Assembly: GCA_022495005.1 (NCBI GenBank) | Contig: JAGYXB010000372.1 | Span: forward strand, 682,001-746,000 | DNA from: Rhyacophila brunnea | Taxonomy: Eukaryota > Arthropoda > Insecta > Trichoptera > Rhyacophilidae | Length of the DNA stretch: 64,000 nucleotides | Direction: 5' to 3' | In this document: positions 1 through 10,121 of the stretch, piece by piece | How positions within the stretch are numbered: position 1 is the first letter of the stretch | Layout of the letters: every line of letters starts with the position of its first letter | Notes under the pieces: model-generated | What the model saw: only the letters and a program-made list of their open reading frames with translations | Databases searched by the model: none | What the model was told of the DNA's origin: nothing | Translations under genes and position numbers: made by a program

Positions 1-396
1 AATACAAAGTGCAACTTGTTACTTCTTTCTAAATGTCATCTCCAACAGTTTTTATTAGCGATTAAAGATTTTAATGTAACAACTTAATATCGTAAGGAAA
101 GCCTTTGCTACCAAGCTGACAATAAATAGTTTTTAGTTTATTTATAATTGTCAACATTAGCATTTAAGCGTATAATACTCGTATTATAAATCAATAAAAT
201 CACAATCGAGTTGGTAGCTGAATAATTTTGTTTAATTGCTATTTTAGGTTGATATCGTTCATGTAATATTGTTCAGATTCTGTGTCAACTGGTGTAATTA
301 GGCCTTCAAAAATCGCGTCTATTTTTTGAAAAACAACATCACTACATAAATCTTATTTTCAAATTACATAAAGTGAAATGTCGTTTTCATCATCAT
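1..396. other. AT-rich flank, no gene seen
   Basis: I see no coding exon or structured repeat here until the tail of the RTE fragment. The boundary is marked by a short TCATCATCATC run at about 385-396, which on the minus strand is the TGATGA-type 3' tail of that LINE. Confidence 0.5.
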
Positions 397-1258
397 CAGG
401 GTCGTGACAACCCGGTGTGGGTCCTGGCCTCCTTCAACAGCTCCCTCCACCTGTCCCTATACAGTGTGGCCGCGTTCCAATTTGGTACCCCCAGAATACG
501 GCAGTCACTGGCAGCTCCATCTAACCAGCGAATCTTTGGCCTCCCTCTTCTTCTATTCTTCTATTGGATAGCTGGAAATCACTCTCTTTGCCGGTTCATT
601 GTCATTCATACGGTGCACATGACCTAGCCATCGCAGTCTCCTAATCTTAATTGATTGAACTGCGCTGCAATCTTCGTACAGCCCGTAGAGCTCAGCATTA
701 TATCTTCACCTCCAATTGGTGCCATCCCTGATCGGTCCATACATACGGCGGAGAATTTTTCTTTTAAAGATGTTCAGGGCTCGTTCATTTCGCAGAGTTA
801 ATGTCCAGGTTTCCGATGCGTAGGTGAGCACTGGCTTTACAAATGTCTTGTAAAGAGTGCTTTTAGTTCGGCGAGATAGTAAGCGGGACTTAAAATGTCT
901 TAACAGACCAAAGTAGCATTTATTCGCAGACACGATTCTCTTGTTGATTTCTTCTGTAATATCATTATGTCGAGTTACAAGAGATCCAAGGTATATGAAA
1001 CTGTCGACCGTATCAAACTTGTATGCACCAATATCTAACTTTGGTGCGACTTCTCGTGGTGTGACATAGACAGGCATGTATTTAGTTTTTGCCTCATTTA
1101 TTTGTAAACCCATTCTTTTGGCAGAGGTTTCTAGTGCTGTGAATGCCTTTTTCAGCGCCAATTATGATATGGCAATGATGTCGATATCATCGGCATACGC
1201 CAGCAGCTGCACAGGCTTAGTTAGTATCGTGCCTTCTTGACCAAACTTGAAAAAGTAT
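397..1258 (-). pseudogene. RTE-type LINE reverse transcriptase, 5'-truncated and frameshifted
   Basis: Read on the minus strand, this is the C-terminal part of a non-LTR reverse transcriptase. The catalytic box LLAYADDIDIIA lies at about 1180-1215, followed by an in-frame TAA at about 1162. The thumb region is open at 1161-706 (SFIYLGSLV, then KPVLTYASETW, then FKRKILRRMYGP). After a frameshift near 706 the C-terminus continues with RWLGHVHRMNDNEPAKR and ends ARTHTGLSRP-stop near 398. The element ends in a TGATGATGATG tail, as is usual for RTE-clade LINEs. Endonuclease and palm N-terminus are missing, so this is a dead-on-arrival copy. Family is confident, exact clade less so. Two other fragments of the same general type lie at 38150-38560 and 61681-62243. 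Confidence 0.85.
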
Positions 1259-1887
1259 CTTGTAATTATTTGCTTAATTATTGTAATATCAGATGTCGTA
1301 TTTCATGTTAATTATAAAATTAATCTGTTCTTATTTTTTTTACTTTAATAAAGCTTAATGATAATTATAATATTAAACTTTTTCTCTAAAGTGGTTTCAT
1401 CAAAATACATTTTGTCCCGAATGATTCGTACCAAAGTGTATTTTATCCACATAGTAACATCAAAACAAACTTTGTCCATAATTATATAATTATTATTTCC
1501 TAAAATAAAATAAAATTCACCTTTTTGGTATGTTCTATTATTGTTATAGGTACTTATTCATTTTCGGATATCATACGGTTAAACACATTCTGTAATATTG
1601 CATAAGTACATAATAAGATATCAGTTTTCCCCTTATTTTGGAAAATGAGCTAATGTGGACAAAATACGATTTGAAAAGTTGCTCCTCGTTTCAGATAATA
1701 AGTTGAAGATTAAAGTGTCAAAATTCTCTGGTCTTTCTCGTAATTGACCCCTGTTCATATTACTATGAGTCGGCTCGAAACGGTTTCGGCCACTTTAGAC
1801 CCTCAGAAGAGACATCCTCAAATGGGAACAATTTGGGGCGTGTGATAGTAGGTATACTTAAGATGTTGAATTGAACAAGATGTTACT
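1259..1887. other. AT-rich spacer with a dispersed repeat
   Basis: No exon is visible. About 1755-1850 resembles 27590-27665: both carry a core of GAGTCGGCTCG, then TTCCGGCC- or TTTCGGCC-like sequence, then CTAGACCC-like sequence and CAAATG. This points to an unclassified interspersed repeat present twice in the window. Confidence 0.4.
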
Positions 1888-2095
1888 CAAGAAATGAAAA
1901 TATAATTAATATTAAATTCTACCTGTTTTTAAAAAGTTTGTCGATAGCTATTTCAGTTGTAACACCATTATCAAGACTAGTCTTAGATACTAATCTTAGA
2001 CTTAGTCTTGATAATGGTGTTACAACCGAAATAGCTATCGACAAACCTTTTTAAAAACCTGTAAAATTTAATATTAATTATATTTTCATTTCTTG
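1888..2095. repeat. Near-perfect palindromic foldback element, about 208 bp
   Basis: Both ends read CAAGAAATGAAAATATAATT going inward on opposite strands. The arms (about 100 nt each, roughly 1888-1988 and 1997-2095) differ at only a few positions and meet at an almost spacer-free centre near 1990. The arms include TTGTCGATAGCTATTTC and ACACCATTATCAAGACTA. It has no coding capacity. I could not fix a target-site duplication, so the class is unknown. It could be a MITE with extreme terminal repeats or a foldback element. Confidence 0.8.
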
Positions 2096-2174
2096 TAAAA
2101 TGGAATTCTACCAAGTAAATGCCAACTCAATTAATAATATGTAACTCAATACAACATAATATGTTGTATTAAGA

Positions 2175-2310
2175 GGTGTCTGGAAACAAAAACGGATGTT
2201 TTTAAAAATTGATAGTAACAAAAGTGGCAATATTCTGGTGGCAGCTGCTGAAATATTCCATTTTTGTTTTTATTAATTTTTAAAAACTACCCTTTTTGTT
2301 TCCAGACATC
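2175..2310. repeat. Small MITE with about 54-bp terminal inverted repeats
   Basis: The left end GGTGTCTGGAAACAAAAACG pairs with a right end that reads GATGTCTGGAAACAAAAAGG on the minus strand. The match continues through TTTTTAAAAATTGATAG / TTTTTAAAAATTAATAA. The inverted arms take up most of the 136 bp. No transposase is present and the target duplication is unclear. Confidence 0.7.
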
Positions 2311-2413
2311 ATTCTGATTCTTGCATCTCACCATTTTAAATTTAGTTCGTCTGAGACAATACACGTTCGGTATTGCAATAAATGCTGGGAAGTTTGAGAA
2401 GCTTGGTATCAAA

Positions 2414-2800
2414 GTGGGACATAAGCCATTTACAAAAATTTACAGGATACAAACATGGGTGTTAAGTGTCAGTTTTTCATATAAGCTACCAACATTAAAC
2501 CCAATAATCTATAATGAAAACTTCCGTTTTTGATAAGTTTGATAGATTTTTTGAAAAGAGCACCACTTGCACTACCATAATCAATCAAAACACGAATTTA
2601 GTGGCACATAAGCCATATACAAAAAAATACAGGAGACTCACAAACATATTGGGTGTAAAGTGTCCGTTTTTCATATAAAATACCAACTATAAACTCAATC
2701 ATCTATATAAAAACCACCGTTTTTGACACTTTTGATGAATTTTATGAAAAGAGCACCAATTGCACTAGCATAATCAATCAAAACATGAATTTAGTGGGAC
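2414..2800. repeat. Direct tandem duplication, about 190-bp unit, two copies
   Basis: The segment starting GTGGGACATAAGCCATTTAC near 2414 recurs at 2601 (GTGGCACATAAGCCATATAC), and the repeat start motif GTGGGAC appears again at 2794. Shared internal stretches include CAGTTTTTCATATAA / CCGTTTTTCATATAA, GAAAAGAGCACCA and CATAATCAATCAAAACA. The copies are diverged and non-coding. Confidence 0.75.
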
Positions 2801-3070
2801 GTTGTGTTTGTCCCACTTTGATATTTAATCTATGGTTGGTCTGTGCTTAAAATAAATAAAATTAGCTTGAAAATATTTTAGTGTCTTTTTCCGGGAATAA
2901 CTTTAATAGGAACCTTTGTCTTAACCTAAACGTATTATTTGTATTTTTGTTGAATAATCGTGAATAATTTAGCTATCCCGCACGGGACAATCAATTTTTG
3001 CTTTTCGGTAAATCCCACAAAAATCAGGACGTCTGGAATCGCTGATCGTGATCCTGAAATTCGCCTAGGT

Positions 3071-4102
3071 CAGGGATGGCGAACCTATGGCACGCGAATG
3101 TTTCATTTTGGAGAAAAACGAAATATTACTATTTTATGTATCCTTTATTTAAAAATGTTTTTTTATATAAAAAGTTTTACAAATAAATATAATTATACTT
3201 AAGTACTTATATATAATACTACAAAATATTAACGACATAGCCATGCGTATTTTATTAGGTTTTTCATATTATGTTTAGGTACCAATCCATGAGGAAACGG
3301 AAACGACAAATTTCATGCATAAATAATGACAAATCGCATTGTATAAAAAATTGCAGGCAAATCATTTAAAAGAATATACATTACGATTGTGTAGGTCGGT
3401 CGTTAGGATCGGGGAATTAAAAATAAAAATATACAATCAACAAACTTTATGAAATTAATTATCGGCAGTCAATCAAATATAATAACTGCTTGTTATTTTA
3501 CCTCAAACATAATCTCTAAAAATGGATAACCGCTCAGTGATGGAGAATATAATATGAAAGAAGAGTGGTTTAAATGCTTCCACCGATCTCTTTGAGTAAT
3601 TTGAAAACAAGGAAAAAATAATAAAGAATAAAAAATATGCATTCGGCTAGAAATACGGTGAAAGATAAAATCGTCACTGTTCTGGCAGAAGACACTAATT
3701 CAAAAAAAATACATATTGAGTTAGTTATACATAAATTTCCTTATTTTAAACTTTACCGTCTGGAAACCTTCTTAATAAATAAACAGTCTTTATTTAAAAG
3801 TCATCCTTTCTATGATGATTTAATAAACTCACATGATAGACCATTAATTCAAACATTTTAACAACTTCAAAGTCAAATTACTCGAAACTAGTATTCTCCA
3901 GTTAGTGTGTTCTGCCAGAACAGAGACGAAATATTAATAACTCAATTGTAATTTTGAAACCTTTTTAATAGATCTCTTAAAAACCATTTTTTTAGAAAAC
4001 TAAAAAAAAAATTCGCCAAAAAAACTGCTTGGCACGTCAGACAGTCGTAAAATATTATTTGGGAAATTTTGGCACGTGTACGTAAAAAGGTTCGCCTCCC
4101 TG
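3071..4102 (+). mobile_element. hAT-like DNA transposon, degenerate, about 1.03 kb
   Basis: The left end CAGGGATGGCGAACCTATGG matches the right end read on the minus strand, CAGGGAGGCGAACCTTTTTA. Both start CAG, as is typical of hAT elements. The flanking 8-mers GCCTAGGT (3063-3070) and ACCTAGGA (4103-4110) share the central CCTAGG, consistent with a decayed 8-bp target duplication. An open stretch at 3637-3861 encodes SARNTVKDKIVTVLAED, which looks like a small piece of hAT transposase, and no intact transposase is left. The same family left relics next to the array exons of genes 1, 2, 3 and 5. Confidence 0.75.
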
Positions 4103-4304
4103 ACCTAGGATTTCTAATAATATTATGCTTCTTCGTAATATTATAAAAATTAACTCATTTTTGCATTTAGTAGCTAGTTATTCAATGAATCATTGCGTTA
4201 TCAATTTCATACGAGTGACGTAAAAAATTACACATTATATAAGTGTAATACTACATATGGCAAAGAAATAACTTATTAATTTTTGATCATTCAAATACAC
4301 TAAT

Positions 4305-4620
4305 CCCGCTTTCAGACGGGACACCGGTGTCGCGCTCGTATATAATAAGGAGGCCTTTGTATTATGTTTATGAACGCCCCGAGCTAATGAGTCAAAGCGT
4401 GTATGGTAATTTTTTCCGACAGCGGCTTCATTCTCAAGCCGCCAAAACATATGTTTTTATGATCGCAGCCAGTTTTATGTTTTAATTTATATCGCGAAAT
4501 TATGCGTTGACTCATTAGCTCTGGGCGTTCATAAACATAATACAAAGTCCCCTTTATTCGAATACAAAGGCCTCCTTATAATATACGAGCGCGACACCGG
4601 TGTCCCGTCTGAAACCGGGG
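4305..4620. repeat. MITE with long terminal inverted repeats, probable TTAA target
   Basis: The left arm CCCGCTTTCAGACGGGACAC mirrors the right arm, which on the minus strand reads CCCCGGTTTCAGACGGGACA. Both continue through CCGGTGTCGCGCTCGTATAT, GGAGGCCTTTGTATT, TTATGAACGCCC and GAGCTAATGAGTCAA. The right arm carries an extra internal segment. The flanks are CTAA on the left and TTAA on the right, so a piggyBac-type TTAA target with one mutation is likely. It is non-coding. Confidence 0.75.
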
Positions 4621-5009
4621 TTAAGCGACGTTTATTGAACTTAACATAACTTCATCTTGACGTGTACCTACCTATAACAGAAAAGGCGTACGTCAGTTTA
4701 CTAGAAGCCAAGCGGGAACACCGGCAATTTACATTACTGAGTACCTACTTCAAAATGCTGTATAATTATTCAAGAATGATAACCTAGACCTATCCTAAGA
4801 CAATCCAACAAATAATTCAGTAATCGGCTCGGCTATTTTCAATTTATTTGCCGCTGGCTTCCACTAAATAATAGACAAAAACCGATAAAAACAATATTAT
4901 CATTGTGTTCAAAACAATAGAAACAAATTCCACGACATCGGTTAGTAATTGAAGTAATAGTAAATAGTTGCCTATTTTGATTTAGGAAACAAAAAACGAT
5001 TGCCAAAGT

Positions 5010-5230
5010 AGCTTGATTTGGAAGAGCGCTGATGAGTAGGTATTAAAATTGACGCAATTAGTATGTCACGCCGTAGCATATTGGTTAAATGCGACGGAGG
5101 GGCGTATACCCGGGAGGTGCAGGGTTCGATTCCCGGCCGGGGTGGCTTACTTTTTTCAAAAAAGATTTTTTCTATTGGTTATAATATTATACTCTCTCAG
5201 AAAGTATTTTTCTAAATTATATAATATGTT
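5010..5230 (+). repeat. tRNA-derived SINE, copy 1
   Basis: A pol III A-box-like TAGCATATTGG at 5074-5084 is followed by a perfect B-box GGTTCGATTCC at 5123-5133. The 3' body (GGCTTACTTTTTTC, then AAAAAAGATTTTTTCTATTGG) is shared with the copy at 7990-8215. The spacing and the lack of a cloverleaf argue for a SINE head rather than a working tRNA gene. Confidence 0.65.
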
Positions 5231-5876
5231 CAATAGAAACCAAAGTTATTATTGTGTTTATACGGTTCATTATAGCAAGATGTGTAGGTATTTTGTAATA
5301 GGCGAAGTTGTGGTTCTGATTTACTTTCGTTTTCATTCGCTTTTTATTGATAAACTTTGGTCAGGGTTGTGAATAAAACTAAAATAATAATATACCTACC
5401 TAGAATAAATTTTATTATTATTAAAACTGTGAAGGATGGGTCGATAGGGGAACGGGGGCTCAAATTTGCGTTCGAGTTTAATCCACTCAATAATTATTAA
5501 TATTATTAATAGTGTTTGCTTGTATTTACCTCTATTTTCTGATAATAATAATGATTTAGGTAGGTACCTAACATTAATTACCAGCTTTAGAATATGTGGG
5601 TAGGTAGGTACTTATTTTTTAATTATTTAATATGACGAATCATTCAATTGATTTGAACAACAGCTACTTTGATTTTTTTATCTATATCAATGATTGTACC
5701 TACTTAACTCTTTGAAATTATCTAATTATAAGTAACTAATGTATACTTCGTTTCACAAAATATTATTTTCTCGATTATGGCAACACTAACGAGGACGCTT
5801 CATTTTTCATTTTCCTTCCCGGCACTGAGCCTGGCCATAGATTAATATACGCAGACAGAAACCCAAATATTGAAGC
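5231..5876. promoter_or_regulatory. Upstream region of gene 1, microsatellite-rich
   Basis: No exon is seen. The sequence is AT-rich with several short TAGGTAGGTACC-type runs (around 5560-5610). The promoter of gene 1 should lie in the last few hundred bases before the ATG at 5877, but I do not see a convincing TATA box or initiator. Confidence 0.35.
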
Positions 5877-6014
5877 ATGGATACTATTATCAAGCGCGAT
5901 CCTGATGAGGAAGTGCAGCCTTGGTTTAAAGTACCAATAATTACGAATCCAAACGTCCCGGACGCCTCCACCATAAAGCAAGAGAATGCTGATGATTCAG
6001 GTTACAAGTTTGAG
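5877..6014 (+). CDS. Zinc-finger gene 1, exon 1
   Basis: This 46-codon exon starts at ATG 5877 and ends at a good donor (GAG then GTTAGT) in phase 0. The peptide starts MDTIIKRDPDEEVQPW and ends STIKQENADDSGYKFE. The ending is shared with other first exons of the cluster (VKQENADVSNCNFE in gene 2, IKQENTDEFICDFE in gene 5), which supports both start and donor. It is acidic, probably disordered, and holds one psi-K-x-E motif (IKQE) of the SUMO-consensus type. It joins exon 2 at 10663 across an intron of about 4.6 kb filled with transposons. The join is inferred. Confidence 0.75.
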
Positions 6015-6199
6015 GTTAGTTTTTTTAAGAATCTGTCAAATACTACTGCAAAACACCAGTATGGAGTATAGTAATATGTTTCTATATTTTACAAATTATT
6101 TAGAAAGGTTTTCAAATTTTGTTTAGTCAATTACCCTCCTACATTCAATTCGACAGCAATTATTATTTTATTTTGGTAATAATTGTTCACGCTAGACTA

Positions 6200-6776
6200 A
6201 GGCAATCCTCTCACGCAGAAACTAAAATCCGACAAACTAGTTGCTGATGGAATTCATAAACTGCCCAGTGACATGCTTCGCACAAAATGCCAAACTGTCA
6301 AACCCATTCATTGTCTTTCCTACTTCATCCTAAGCTTTTTCCGTAATATCTTTACGGGAATATTCTGGCAGCTTGCAATTATACACGCAGGAGTATTTCT
6401 CAACATCTGCCACATATTTTAAATTAAAAATCGGTTAGCCCATCTCTAAACTTTTTCTCCCAAATCTCGTCTTTACATTTTGACTTGTTAATGCTTGTGT
6501 ATTTCAGTTCAGAGGTACCAATTTTGGTAAGAAAATATGATTTTTCATAGAATCTACTGATGTTGGTACCACTGATTTATGGGTAACTGCACCGCCATCT
6601 TTTGAATGTCGGCAATGGTGACTGGCTACTGGGAGACTACATGTCGCATCTCCTCGGTTTGAATTGCGGAGATTTTGAAACTGAGAGATTCCAGTGTTGC
6701 CGCCATTGAAATACATTAGCTGGATACTGGAGTTTCAGTCTCGTCTTTTTTGAGTATCCACGTGAGAGGAAGGCCT
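6200..6776. mobile_element. Non-autonomous DNA element with TA flanks, copy 1 (577 bp)
   Basis: The left end AGGCAATCCTCTCACGCAGA pairs with the right end read as AGGCCTTCCTCTCACGTGGA. TA dinucleotides flank both ends (6198-6199 and 6777-6778), as for Tc1/mariner-type insertions. A second full-length copy lies at 31211-31778. No transposase is encoded. It sits in intron 1 of gene 1. Confidence 0.75.
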
Positions 6777-7089
6777 TACTATGTTGCTCTACAATATCCC
6801 GAATAAACCCGAAGAGGAACGAGCGCGAGAGTGTGCTAGATCAGCTCAGTTTTCTTCTTTCGCAGGAGCGCGGTCCTGTGGCAGTTTTTTGTGCCTATCG
6901 GCAGAAGCGCAGGGCAGATAAAACCGTAATGGCGTTTACTATTTGACAGAGATATAAATTTCACCCTTATTACAATGCAAATAGAGTTCACGTTGTTATT
7001 ATGTATTGTGTAGGTACTGTTATAGAACGTCGGGATCAACTTTATATAAACACCTTTTACATTTAAACTGGCTTTATTAGAATGTAATA

Positions 7090-7400
7090 TCTATATATAA
7101 TATATAAAAATGAATGTTTGTTTATTTGTCTGTCTGTCCCGTATGCTTTCCTATACCATTTGTCCGATTGCGATGAAACTTTGGTGATTTGTTGTGCGCA
7201 CAGCCGCGAAGGTTTCTGAATTAGTACGAACATGCTTCTTTTTCTTCTTATATTCGTATGCGTTCCTATACCATTCATCCGATAGCGATGAAACTTTTGT
7301 CTGTTGTTGTGCGCACACCCGCGAAAGTTTCTGAATAAGTACAACCATCTTCCTCTTCTTCTATTCTATCTTCTTCTATTCGTATGCGTTCCTATACCGA
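7090..7400 (+). mobile_element. Helitron-like 5' end with a reiterated internal unit
   Basis: The sequence begins TCTATATATAATATATAAAA right after an A, followed by ATGAATGTTTGTTTATTTG. This resembles 5' ends of insect Helitrons (5'-TC, A/T insertion site). Within it a unit starting GTATGC-TTCCTATACCATT and containing TTGTTGTGCGCACA and CCGCGAA-GTTTCTGAAT-AGTAC occurs at 7141, 7256 and, truncated, 7382. I could not find a CTRR-type 3' hairpin terminus, so the far boundary is unknown. Confidence 0.45.
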
Positions 7401-7689
7401 ATTCAGAAAATCTATGCTTCTCACATAGACAGCCGTATGTGGCCTGCTCGTTTGCAAAGGACTGACCAATTCGTTGCAACAATAGATTTTTTTTCAAATT
7501 AAAAAGTCGCATTCTACCAATATGCGGAGCTCCATTTAGCAACGTGTGTTTTGTGAATAACAATGACGTATTCGACACATTGCAGGCGGACGAATTTTGA
7601 CGTGAGAGCCGGTTTAACGCGGCAAAGACTATGCTTTGCTCTGCTTCTTGGTCGTACACTCATGGCTGAAGATCTACATTTTTGTGTTT

Positions 7690-7850
7690 AAGAATTTTTT
7701 CAGCTTTGGATAACGCTTATGAGCAAGTATTACAAAGGCCAATAGTTAAAATTTGTCGTAATTAAGCATGGCAGTCGTAGGATAGTGGTAATGCACAGTG
7801 CGCGATACCCAAGACGCAGTTTTGATTCTTAACCAACGCTTAAGCCGCGC
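7690..7850 (+). repeat. tRNA-derived SINE, copy 2 (truncated)
   Basis: The body GGCCAATAGTTAAAATTTGT, then AATTAAGCATGGCAGTCGTA, then GGATAGTGGTAATGCACAGT is nearly identical to copy 3 at 7990-8215. The B-box is decayed (AGTTTTGATTCTT). After about 7830 it runs into an unrelated AAGCCGCGCGGCCACCGTGG segment. Confidence 0.6.
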
Positions 7851-7989
7851 GGCCACCGTGGGCGTCATGTCTAAATAATTGATGTTTATTCAATTAGAAC
7901 ACTATAATCGGTTCTATCTGTAACACAAATGCGTATCTCCGTATTATGAGTAAAGACATAATCTAAAACGTATCTCAACAAACATATCA

Positions 7990-8215
7990 GCTGATACAAT
8001 TTTGTGTTTATGGATTTTTTCTGTTTGGAGAGCTCTTATAAACAGGTATTAAAAAGGCCAATAGTTAAAATTTGTCGTAATTAAGCATGGCAGTCATAGG
8101 ATAGAGGTAATGCACAGTGCGCGAACCCAAGACACGCAGGTTCGATTCTTACTTTTTTTCGAAAAAGATTTTCTTTATTGGCTATATTTTCTCATAAGTG
8201 TTTTCAAAATTATGT
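7990..8215 (+). repeat. tRNA-derived SINE, copy 3
   Basis: An A-box-like region TGGCAGTCATAGGATAGAGG is followed by the B-box GGTTCGATTCT at 8139-8149 and the shared 3' body ACTTTTTTTCGAAAAAGATT. The tail matches the copy at 5010-5230. It lies in intron 1 of gene 1. Confidence 0.65.
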
Positions 8216-8570
8216 ATGTTTAACATGGTAAGGTAAATACATATCGCACCCTGAGATCTATAGGGTCGTATTTGCAAAATAACCTATTTCTATTTTTCTA
8301 TTTTAATTAAATTAAAATCTATTTTTAATGCCATATGGCATTTACTGCTACTTGGAAGCAGTGGCCTCCTACACCATTGTGTCCATATGGTTATTTTATA
8401 TAAAAAAATACATTCTGAGCTATATGGCATTATCTTACATGACGTCCCTTTGCCTAAAAATATTTAATCTTTGGTACAATATTTATTGTACTATATAGCC
8501 GTATTTGCAGATGATTTGCATTGATCGAGTAAGTACATTCGCACATTATACATCTTTTATCGCGTATAAA

Positions 8571-8968
8571 AAATCAGATCAGAGTGTATTTTTGGCGTGT
8601 GATATGTACCACATAATTTATTTTTTCACACGAAAAAAGACGCACTCGATTGGATTCGAACCACCGATTGTTCGGTTATCAGCCGAACGTACTACCTTCA
8701 CGCCACAGTACGATACTGCAATCGTGATCGATTATACAGTATAATATTATGGTTTAGAAATGTTCCGTTGCCTAGGCAGCGAATCTATTATTGTCGGCCA
8801 TTAGCAATTCCTTACATAAACAAACTATTAAACGTCACAGTGACAGTTAGTACTTTGAGAATAAAACAACGATAAATAATTATATAATTTAGTAATGCAA
8901 GTTAACATTTATAGAAATAAACCAACGGCGCTTCAATAAGCGGCCCGTTTTCTTACGTGTGTAATTTA
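8571..8968 (-). repeat. Second SINE-like family, copy 1 (about 400 bp), tRNA-like on the minus strand
   Basis: On the minus strand an A-box-like TGGCGTGAAGGTAGTA (about 8690-8705) precedes a perfect B-box GGTTCGAATCC (8652-8662). The segment between reads GGCTGATAACCGAA, reminiscent of an isoleucine tRNA anticodon arm. A near-identical copy lies at 31794-32190 with different flanks, so this is an interspersed repeat and not a tRNA gene. Confidence 0.65.
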
Positions 8969-8981
8969 AAAGAAAAAATAA

Positions 8982-9199
8982 GTGCTAGTCGAAGAATCTA
9001 GGTTATCACAAGTTATCTTCTTATTTTGTTACGCCAAAGAAGTATAACTTCTAACGTGTGTACATAAGTACACACACCAATATTTTTTTAATTGTCAGAC
9101 ATTGAAATGAATTATATTTCGGATCCTTCTGATGATTAAGTTATTTTTATTGTTCTCTTTTATTTCTCTATGTTTTATATATATTTTTTTATTTCTATA
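8982..9199 (+). repeat. Left edge of the segment shared between genes 1 and 3
   Basis: From GCTAGTCGAAGAATCTAGGT the sequence matches 39973 onward (TTACGCCAAAGAAGTATAAC, ACATAAGTACACACACC). The homology resumes after the MITE at 9204-10121 and runs through exons 2 and 3. This point is therefore the visible left boundary of the segmental duplication that relates genes 1 and 3. Confidence 0.75.
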
Positions 9200-9203
9200 T
9201 TAA

Positions 9204-10121
9204 CCCTTTGGCTGCTACGATGTTGTGCAAAATCCGGTCGATTATTTCTACCAATAGTTGTCGATAATTTAAAGTATTGTATTATTTTACACCTTTAATA
9301 CCTTACCACTCTAATTGATTCTGCGAAATCGGAATATTATGAAAACACGTTTCGTAATTAATTTATCGTGTTTAATAGATAACGAGGCAAGTAATTGACA
9401 TATCTCTTTCTCGCTATATCATACGGGCGATCGCGAGAGCGAGCGAAATGCACGATCCGCGCACAGAGTTTTGATTTTTTTCAGTTATTGGAAACATTCG
9501 GTTATTCCACATTAGGGATAATACAAAGTAGTGGAATTAGAAAACTACCCGGCTGAAAAAAAAAATTTTGCATGGTGGCCCCGTTAAAAGATCGCGTACA
9601 ATATGCGTGATTTGTGAAAAAGGTCTTCATGGTGTTTGTTTATTAAAACATTTAAAATATGTATTGCAAATGATTTTATTTCATTATTTTTTTATAAATG
9701 AAACGGTTCTTATTTAGCACAAATCCACTCTACTTCAAACACTGAGTTGAGTAAAAGTCTTTCCCATTATTTCAAATGCATAAAATACAATAAAACACTG
9801 TCCTTCCACCAAGAATTTGACTGTAAACAGTTTTTTATATGGTAAACTGAAATTTGTGTTGTGAATTGTTTTTATTGTAAAAAGGGTGATGCCATGAAAA
9901 AAAATACAATAGTTATAAGTTTTAAGCCTACCCAGTCACAAAACATATATGAATCGGGTTATATTATACAACAATAAAACTAAATAGATAAAACAATGTT
10001 TCGTACCACTGGTGCAGTAGTATGTTCCTAAATTAAATTAACATTTCAGGCATCAAAGGCAAAACGACGATCGTTGTTAGCATTTCTGGCCATTATCAAA
10101 CACAACGTAGCATTCTAAGGG
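9204..10121. mobile_element. piggyBac-like MITE, 918 bp, in a TTAA target
   Basis: TTAA occurs at 9200-9203 and 10122-10125. The left terminus CCCTTTGGCTGCTACGATGT pairs with the right terminus read as CCCTTAGAATGCTACGTTGT, an imperfect inverted repeat of a little over 20 bp starting CCC, as in piggyBac-type elements. The paralogous locus at about 40180-40200 has the uninterrupted site (TTTCTATAATAAAAGAA), so the insertion postdates the duplication of genes 1 and 3. It contains no transposase. Confidence 0.85.

Noticed and set aside
3637..3861. 74-codon frame as an independent gene
   Set aside because: It lies inside the hAT-like element and its start resembles a transposase remnant shared with the other relics.
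5059..5140. Functional tRNA gene with GGTTCGATTCC
   Set aside because: No acceptor-stem pairing or proper anticodon arm, and the downstream body is shared with another SINE copy.
4996..8215. Local operon or bacterial insert
   Set aside because: No ribosome-binding sites, no dense coding and abundant eukaryotic SINEs and introns.
8640..8720. Functional tRNA gene on the minus strand (isoleucine-like)
   Set aside because: A- and B-boxes are present, but the acceptor stem does not pair and a 400-bp copy exists elsewhere with the same flanking body. It is a tRNA-derived SINE.
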